A stretch of 9,421 bases of DNA from JBQTIU01 sp052387815. GTDB lineage: Bacteria > Pseudomonadota > Alphaproteobacteria > CACIAM-22H2. Shown here in pieces: positions 6,114 through 9,421 of the stretch. The notes beneath the pieces are model-generated. The model searched no databases, had not been told where the DNA came from, and saw nothing but the letters and a program-made list of their open reading frames with translations. The stretch covers positions 1-9,421 of the forward strand of contig JBQTIU010000071.1 of NCBI GenBank assembly GCA_052387815.1, read 5' to 3'. Made by a program: the position numbers and the translations under genes. The number at the start of each line of letters is the position of its first letter. Position 1 is the stretch's first letter.

Positions 6114-6173
6114 ACCCGCCCCTACGAAATGCCATCGCCGTATCCCTATGTAGGGGCCGGGTTCAAACCGGCC
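6101..6173. repeat. REP-like palindrome pair, copy B (at the broken end of dadA)
   Basis: The first palindrome has arms GGGCGGGTT (6101-6109) and AACCCGCCC (6113-6121). It is followed by CCTACGAAATGCCATC and then TATCCCTATGTAGGGG, and a second palindrome GGCCGG (6155-6160) / CCGGCC (6168-6173) with one internal mismatch. Both halves match the reverse complement of copy A, but their order is swapped relative to A, as if B spans the junction of two tandem units. The repeat supplies the stop codon of the truncated DadA-like gene. Confidence 0.87.
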
Positions 6174-6293
6174 AGGCGGCGCGGGTCGAAAGACCGGAGA
6201 GGCGCGAGGCACCCCCTCGCGGCCTCGCCCCTACGCGGCGGACAGGGCGCCATGATCGCCGGCTGGCGCCGCGCCAGCGACCGGTGTCGCGAA
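6174..6293. other. non-coding junction between REP copy B and the prophage genes
   Basis: I see no gene here. It holds a small GGTC-GAAA-GACC hairpin near 6185-6196 and a larger stem at 6199-6226. It separates the truncated chromosomal operon from the last gene of the minus-strand phage module, so one phage attachment site or a recombination scar may lie in it. No obvious att direct repeat can be defined from this window alone. Confidence 0.5.
6199..6226 (-). terminator. hairpin downstream of the phage lysis genes, possible terminator
   Basis: GAGGC-GCGAGG (6199-6209) pairs with CCTCGC-G-GCCTC (6215-6226) with one bulged G and a 5-base loop. It lies 68 bases beyond the last stop of the minus-strand phage operon (6294), where a terminator would be expected. 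On that strand it is followed by TCCGGTCTTTC, which is not a good T-tract, so support is structural only. Confidence 0.35.
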
Positions 6294-6500
6294 TTACCGC
6301 GTGCACAGCCGCTCCCAGGTCGCGTTGTGGGTGGCGATGCGCTCGCGCGCCGGGCGATGGGGCGCGAGCGCCGCAATCGCCGCCTCGTCGAGATAGATCG
6401 GCGCGAACGCGCTACAAGCGCCGGCGTCGGGACGGATGGCGCAGGCGCTCATCAAGAACGCCGTCGTCAGCAGCACGAATATCGGCCTCCAAGCGCACAC
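6294..6500 (-). CDS. Rz1-like outer-membrane spanin lipoprotein, overlapping the Rz-like gene
   Basis: A 68-residue protein starting at GTG 6500, preceded by AAGGAG and AAGGAA on the minus strand. Residues 1-19 form a lipoprotein signal (MCAWRPIFVLLTTAFLMSAC) with a lipobox-like MSAC and the modified Cys at 20. The mature part CSAFAPIYLDE...ERIATHNATWERLC follows the pattern of small phage outer-membrane spanins, which commonly end in a C-x(n)-HN-x(n)-C motif. Its first 89 bases lie in another frame inside the Rz-like gene and the rest extends past it, the classic Rz/Rz1 overlap. In lysis the o-spanin is anchored in the outer membrane and binds the inner-membrane spanin across the periplasm. 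A longer open frame upstream in this phase exists but adds no credible sequence. Identity rests on architecture and motif, not on alignment. Confidence 0.72.
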   Translation of the reverse strand: MCAWRPIFVLLTTAFLMSACAIRPDAGACSAFAPIYLDEAAIAALAPHRPARERIATHNATWERLCTR

Positions 6501-6666
6501 GTTCCTTCGCTCCTTCGAGTTCGCGTTGCAGTCGCTCGACCCGCTCGGCGTGGCGGCCGGCCCGCCGCGCGCCGAACAGCACCGCCGCGACGGCCGCGCC
6601 GATGGCAAGCCATTTGAGGCCGGCAAACAGAAACGTCCGCGCCAGCGCCAGCGCCCAGGCGATCAC
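6412..6666 (-). CDS. Rz-like inner-membrane spanin (one TM plus coiled coil)
   Basis: An 84-residue protein starting at GTG 6666, whose codon overlaps the TGA of the endolysin gene (GTGA), so translation is probably coupled. Residues 4-32 form a transmembrane segment (LALARTFLFAGLKWLAIGAA and onward), followed by a basic turn GARRAGRHA and a coiled-coil stretch ERVERLQRELEGAKERVRLE (41-60). The end is Arg-rich (HPSRRRRL). This is the layout of phage i-spanins such as Rz, which sit in the inner membrane and span the periplasm to fuse it with the outer membrane at lysis. It is short for an Rz (many are over 100 residues). The nested lipoprotein gene in the +1 frame strongly supports the call. 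Confidence 0.72.
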   Translation of the reverse strand: MIAWALALARTFLFAGLKWLAIGAAVAAVLFGARRAGRHAERVERLQRELEGAKERVRLEADIRAADDGVLDERLRHPSRRRRL

Positions 6667-7310
6667 CTGAGCCCCCGGCGGCGGTCGTCGATGCGCGCCC
6701 ACACGATCCACCCCACACCCAACGCAATGAGCGGGGCGACGAGCCATGGCGCGTGCTGGAGCAGGCCTTGCGCGAGCGGGATGTAGGGCTCGAGCCAGTC
6801 TTTGGCCGCCGCGGCGAGGCTCAAGAGCCCGCCCGTGGCGGCGACCTGGGCGCCCTTGACGGTGCGCGTTCGCCCGAGCGCGCGCGCCGGCGGCTCGATG
6901 CCGGCCAGCACGAGGCCGGCGTCGATCTCGGCCGCGGTGTAGGGCTGGACGCCATTCTCGTGGCGAACGATCGCCTCGACGAGGGCGCGCATGACGGCGT
7001 AATCGTGCACGTCGATCCGCTCGGTTTGCGGCACGCCGAGCGCGCGCGCCAGCGCGGCCGTGTAGGCGCGCGTGTCGTTCTCGGCCGCCGGCGCCCAGCG
7101 CGCCGCGATTCTCGCGAGCGTGCCGGCGCCATGGCGGTCCCGATATGCGATGAGCGTGCGCGCGATCGCGCGGATGCCCCACTTCGCCTCGCGGAAGACG
7201 AAAAAGTGCGGATCGGATTGCTCGTCCGCCAAACCCTGCCAAGGGTCCGCAGACCGCCGGAGGTTGCCGGGGTTGCGGTTCCGGATGCCGCGCGGTGATT
7301 TCGCAATCAT
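6663..7310 (-). CDS. phage endolysin-like muramidase with C-terminal membrane segment
   Basis: A 215-residue protein; ATG 7310 follows GAGAG. RGIRNRNPGNLR (7-18), then FVFREAKWGIRAIARTLIAY (37-56), GAGTLARIAARWAPAAENDT (61-80) and YTAALARALGV (83-93) are the signature of a phage lysozyme/transglycosylase-like family. Its members are often annotated as structural protein P5 or as virion-associated peptidoglycan hydrolases. Residues 148-166 (TRTVKGAQVAATGGLL) and a C-terminal TM helix (about 187-205, WLVAPLIALGVGWIVWARI) followed by DDRRRGLR form a second module seen at the ends of other phage endolysins and holins. There is no N-terminal signal peptide. It would cleave cell-wall peptidoglycan, reaching it through a holin or by membrane anchoring. 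It is followed immediately by the spanin pair. The catalytic residue cannot be fixed by eye. Confidence 0.85.
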   Translation of the reverse strand: MIAKSPRGIRNRNPGNLRRSADPWQGLADEQSDPHFFVFREAKWGIRAIARTLIAYRDRHGAGTLARIAARWAPAAENDTRAYTAALARALGVPQTERIDVHDYAVMRALVEAIVRHENGVQPYTAAEIDAGLVLAGIEPPARALGRTRTVKGAQVAATGGLLSLAAAAKDWLEPYIPLAQGLLQHAPWLVAPLIALGVGWIVWARIDDRRRGLR

Positions 7311-7356
7311 GGTTGCTCTCTTTCGGGGCGCAGCTCGTGGGCGGCGCCGCTGCGGG

Positions 7357-7539
7357 TCAATGCCGGAACAGGCGCATGATCACGTCGACGACCGTCCCCT
7401 CGCCGAGCAGCAACAGGCCGATCACCGCGTAGAGGCCCCATTCCACGCGCGCCAGCCGGCGCTCGAGCGCCGCGTAGCGTAGCGCGCACAGCGAGACATG
7501 GGCCGGCAGGCTGTCGCGCTCGATATCGCCGTCGCTCAT
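7357..7539 (-). CDS. small one-TM phage protein, holin or XhlA-like candidate
   Basis: A 60-residue protein. I start it at ATG 7539, preceded by GGAGATGGAG; an ATG at 7548 would add three residues but has no spacer to a ribosome site. The N-terminal third is polar. ALRYAALERRLARVEW (19-34) is amphipathic and coiled-coil-like, and YAVIGLLLLGEGTVVDVIM (37-55) is a likely transmembrane helix with a short RLFRH tail. A polar helix followed by one membrane span, in a lysis cassette next to the endolysin, is the layout of XhlA-type and some class III holins. Membership of either family is inferred from layout and position. A longer open frame upstream in this phase runs through the neighbouring gene and is not credible. 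Confidence 0.68.
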   Translation of the reverse strand: MSDGDIERDSLPAHVSLCALRYAALERRLARVEWGLYAVIGLLLLGEGTVVDVIMRLFRH

Positions 7540-7576
7540 CGGCTCCATCTCCGCGCTCGCTCGTCGCCTCTCGCGC

Positions 7577-7882
7577 TTAGGCGGATGGCCCGTCTTGGGA
7601 GCGGCGGACCGGCCTGAACTCGGTGCCGTCGCGCAACAGGCACAGCAGATCGGACCGGCCCGGCGGCGAGATGGCGAGTGTCCAGGTGCCAGTATCCGGG
7701 TTAGCGAACAGCAGCATCGTCCAGCCCAAGGCATCGACGCCCTCGACCGCGTTCGTCTCGCCGTACCGCTCGGCAAGCCCGCGCACGATGAGCTCGGTTG
7801 GCCGACAGATCATGTTTTCAACCTCGTGCGCGGCCGGAATGTATAGAGACGCCGCGACCAGCGCGGCTGCCAGCGCCGTCAT
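7577..7882 (-). CDS. small secreted phage-region protein, function unknown
   Basis: A 101-residue protein with a clear start: ATG 7882 preceded by GGAGGG. Residues 1-19 look like a signal peptide (MTALAAALVAASLYIPAAHE). The mature part has one cysteine near the start (Cys26, MICRPTELIVRGLAERYGE) and one near the end (Cys81, LLCLLRDGTEFRP), which could form a disulphide in the periplasm. The centre carries MLLFANPDTGTWTLAISPPG. Short proteins of this style, with a C-x(n)-YGE motif, a TGTWT strand and a second Cys, are common as hypothetical proteins in alphaproteobacteria and phages. I know of no assigned function. It lies between the AT-rich inverted repeat and the holin-like gene, so it belongs to the phage operon by position. 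Confidence 0.78.
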   Translation of the reverse strand: MTALAAALVAASLYIPAAHEVENMICRPTELIVRGLAERYGETNAVEGVDALGWTMLLFANPDTGTWTLAISPPGRSDLLCLLRDGTEFRPVRRSQDGPSA

Positions 7883-7908
7883 GGAAACCCTCCGTTGGAA
7901 GAAAGGAG

Positions 7909-7977
7909 AAAGGTGTCAGGTCTAAGCTTTAAGCAAGGAATTCTTGGTTTTGCATACACATTAGACCTTGAACCTTT
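7909..7977. repeat. AT-rich imperfect inverted repeat inside the phage operon
   Basis: The arms AAAGGT (7909-7914) and AGGTCTAA (7918-7925) on the left pair with TTAGACCT (7961-7968) and ACCTTT (7972-7977) on the right. The 3-base gaps between arm pieces match in size. The centre contains a further small stem around CAAGGAATTCTTG. By my count the 69 bases are about 38% GC, far below the surroundings. It begins at the stop of one phage gene and ends just before the ribosome site of the next. It could be a REP-like or miniature mobile element, or a structured regulator of the distal lysis genes. Confidence 0.75.
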
Positions 7978-8297
7978 TACGTTACCGGCAGCGGCCAGTT
8001 CGCCTTGACGGCGGCGATGCGCGCCAGGATTTCCGCGAGCTTGGCGGGCCGGCCCGCCTTGTCCTCGGTCAGCGCCTCGAGCTGTTCGTGCACCGGCGGG
8101 TACTCGTCGCGGCGGCGCTCGAGGACGGCCCTTTTCGCCAGCGCGGCTCGTACCACCGGCCACACCGCCTCCAACTCTGCCAGCGCCGGCTTGGGACCGA
8201 CGTGCAGCTCGTTCCAGACCACGCGATTGTAATCGTTCTGCCAGCAGGCGAACCTCGCGCCGGGAACGAGATGCAGAATGCAGGCCGTGACGTTCAT
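7977..8297 (-). CDS. small phage protein next to the tail-fibre gene (tail-associated, uncertain)
   Basis: A 106-residue protein; ATG 8297 overlaps the stop of the tail-fibre-like gene (ATGA), so translation is probably coupled. Residues 1-30 carry FACWQNDYNRVVWNE. The middle is Ala/Arg-rich helical (ELEAVWPVVRAALAKRAVLERRRD). The C-terminus, YPPVHEQLEALTEDK followed by ILARIAAVKANWPLP (89-104), matches a motif seen at the ends of many small phage proteins: YPxxxxQLDAL...I..VKAxYPKP. Such genes commonly follow tail-fibre genes and may help fibre assembly or attach to the fibre. I infer that role from motif and position only. There is no signal or membrane segment. The stop at 7977-7979 touches the AT-rich inverted repeat. 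Confidence 0.78.
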   Translation of the reverse strand: MNVTACILHLVPGARFACWQNDYNRVVWNELHVGPKPALAELEAVWPVVRAALAKRAVLERRRDEYPPVHEQLEALTEDKAGRPAKLAEILARIAAVKANWPLPVT

Positions 8298-9421
8298 ACC
8301 TCGATCTCCAGGATGGTGATGCTCGACGCGATCCGCCCGCCGTACCGGCGCAGCCCATCGCGTCCATTGAACGAGGTCGTCCCCGCCACGTGCGCCCCGG
8401 CGCGGAACTTGAAGGTCGTCGCCGCGGTCGTGCCCGCCGTCATGTAGTGCGTGATATCCAGCGAGTGCATCGTGCCGGTCGCGTTGGCGTGCCACACCTG
8501 GACGGCCAGGGCGTTCGCCGTCGTGTCCTGGAACAGCGCCCCCGTGATGACCGGCCCGGCGCCGTTGCTCGACAGGTAGGCTGTCGCCATGATCAGCAGT
8601 TTGTTGTTCGCGTTGTTCGGCGTGATCGCCAGCGTCATGTAGTCGTCGCCCTCGGTGTTCTGTGGGATCGTATCATCGCTATCGATGATGGTCGTGCCCG
8701 TCGCCACCTCGCCGGTCTGCGTGTTGACGGCCTGCAGGAGCTTGCCCGATCCCACCACCGCCTTGCCGTCCGCCCTGGTGTAGAGGACGCAGCGCACGAT
8801 TCCGGCCGCGTAGCCTCGGAAGATGGCGAAGTCCCCCGCCGCCGTCGTGATGCTGGCCGCGCCAGGCAGCACCAGGCTCGCGCCCTGCGTCAAGGTCAGG
8901 ATGCCGGCGAATCTCACCGTCCGCATGCGCCCCTCGGAGAGCGTGATCGCCGTGATGGCCGTCGTGCCGGTCACATCGACGAGGCCGCCGGTCGCGTTGT
9001 CGAGATTGACCGTCGCAGCCGAGGAGATGTCCGCCCCCTTGACCTCGCTGTTCGCTGCGGCGTTCTTGAGCCACAGCGTCGTCGTCACCGCATCGAACTG
9101 TGCCGCCTCGGCGGGCGCAAGCTGGACGGCCGCGTTGGCCGCCCCGGCATCGATTGCCGCTCCGCTCGCCGGATAGATCGCCAGCGAGTTCGCCCCAGCG
9201 TTGGCGACGGAGATCGTCATGCCGATCTCGGCCGCCGGCAAACGCACGCCGGCACTCGCCGCGACCGTGGTGACGCGGTTGTGCTGGGCGGCGAGCGCCG
9301 TCGCCCCGGCCTGGGTGGTCCCCGCCGCGGCGGCGCTCGCCGCGACCAGGCTGGTCAAAAAAAAATTTTCCGCCACGGTGCGGATCGTAGACACCGTGAG
9401 CGCCGAGTTACCGCCCGTGGC
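8294..9421 (-). CDS. modular tail-fibre-like phage structural protein, N-terminus outside window
   Basis: The frame stays open to the right edge of the window, so the true start lies beyond it. A GTG at 9394 is possible but has no ribosome site. Counting from that GTG, three Ala/Thr/Gly-rich beta modules follow. Residues 26-110 run from TTQAGATALAAQHNRVTTVA to FDAVTTTLWLK. Residues 119-214 run from GADISSAATVNLDNATG through VRFAGILTLTQGASLVLPGA to YTRADGKAV. Residues 215-366 are a C-terminal domain with QTGEVATGTTIIDSDDTIPQ, EGDDYMTLAITP, TGALFQDTTANALA and a final YGGRIASSITILEIEV. All three are recurrent modules of phage tail fibres and related virion proteins; the last is typical of distal fibre ends. 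It presumably forms a trimeric fibre that contacts the host. A run of nine T on the coding strand occurs near residue 10. Confidence 0.85.
   Translation of the reverse strand, partial: ATGGNSALTVSTIRTVAENFFLTSLVAASAAAAGTTQAGATALAAQHNRVTTVAASAGVRLPAAEIGMTISVANAGANSLAIYPASGAAIDAGAANAAVQLAPAEAAQFDAVTTTLWLKNAAANSEVKGADISSAATVNLDNATGGLVDVTGTTAITAITLSEGRMRTVRFAGILTLTQGASLVLPGAASITTAAGDFAIFRGYAAGIVRCVLYTRADGKAVVGSGKLLQAVNTQTGEVATGTTIIDSDDTIPQNTEGDDYMTLAITPNNANNKLLIMATAYLSSNGAGPVITGALFQDTTANALAVQVWHANATGTMHSLDITHYMTAGTTAATTFKFRAGAHVAGTTSFNGRDGLRRYGGRIASSITILEIEV
9357..9398 (-). other. hairpin plus T9 tract within the tail-fibre reading frame
   Basis: On the minus strand CACGGTG (9398-9392) and CACCGTG (9380-9374) form a 7-bp stem with an 11-base loop. 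After GCGGAAAA comes a run of nine T (9365-9357). A hairpin followed by a T-run resembles a terminator, but the 8-base gap is long and the frame reads straight through as AENFFLTS. It may instead mark a slippage site or a sequencing problem. Confidence 0.3.

Noticed and set aside
5801..6670. 289-codon open frame on the plus strand
   Set aside because: It overlaps the DadA-like fragment, REP copy B and the opposite-strand spanin genes; the translation is Arg-rich filler.
8823..9176. 117-codon plus-strand frame opposite the tail-fibre gene
   Set aside because: It mirrors the regular Ala/Thr-rich codon pattern of the fibre gene and has no independent support.

Overview
The window is GC-rich, with strong G/C preference in third codon positions and SMP-30, amino-acid transport and DadA-type genes. 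This suggests an alphaproteobacterium, perhaps a member of the Rhodospirillales or Hyphomicrobiales, but the assignment is inference from style only. No rRNA, tRNA or CRISPR array is visible.

Left part (1 to about 3100, accessory). Decayed sequence opens the window: a possible zinc-ribbon fragment, then the C-terminal remnant of an IS630-family transposase with an internal stop. An intact SMP-30/gluconolactonase-family gene follows on the minus strand (581-1453). Next come two copies of a 113-bp structured repeat (1489-1601 and 2986-3098, same orientation, 7 mismatches). They bracket a segment holding a doubtful small ORF, a frameshifted coiled-coil gene (1827-2203), a strong hairpin, and an Abi_2/AbiD-F family gene with a HEPN-type RNase motif (2317-2961).

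Middle part (3097-6113, plus strand, amino-acid metabolism). A wrecked L-aspartate dehydrogenase pseudogene leads into an intact HisC-like PLP aminotransferase (3532-4674). A periplasmic amino-acid-binding protein (4722-5561) follows, then the first about 105 residues of a DadA-like FAD oxidoreductase (5784-6113). Together these look like a small uptake-and-oxidation or transamination operon that is now breaking down. The DadA gene is cut exactly at a REP-like palindrome; a related palindrome pair lies just upstream of its start.

Right part (6294-9421, all minus strand). This is a prophage late module. In transcription order it holds a modular tail-fibre-like protein (5' end outside the window), a small tail-associated protein, an AT-rich inverted repeat, a secreted small protein, a one-TM holin/XhlA-like protein, an endolysin with a C-terminal membrane anchor, and an overlapping Rz/Rz1-type spanin pair. 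Genes are tightly packed, with ATGA and GTGA stop/start overlaps in two places.

No wholly new system is proven. The best leads are the repeat-flanked HEPN/Abi cassette, the REP-marked junction between broken dadA and the prophage end, the AT-rich hairpin element inside the phage operon, and the overlapping spanin genes that a normal gene call would likely miss.
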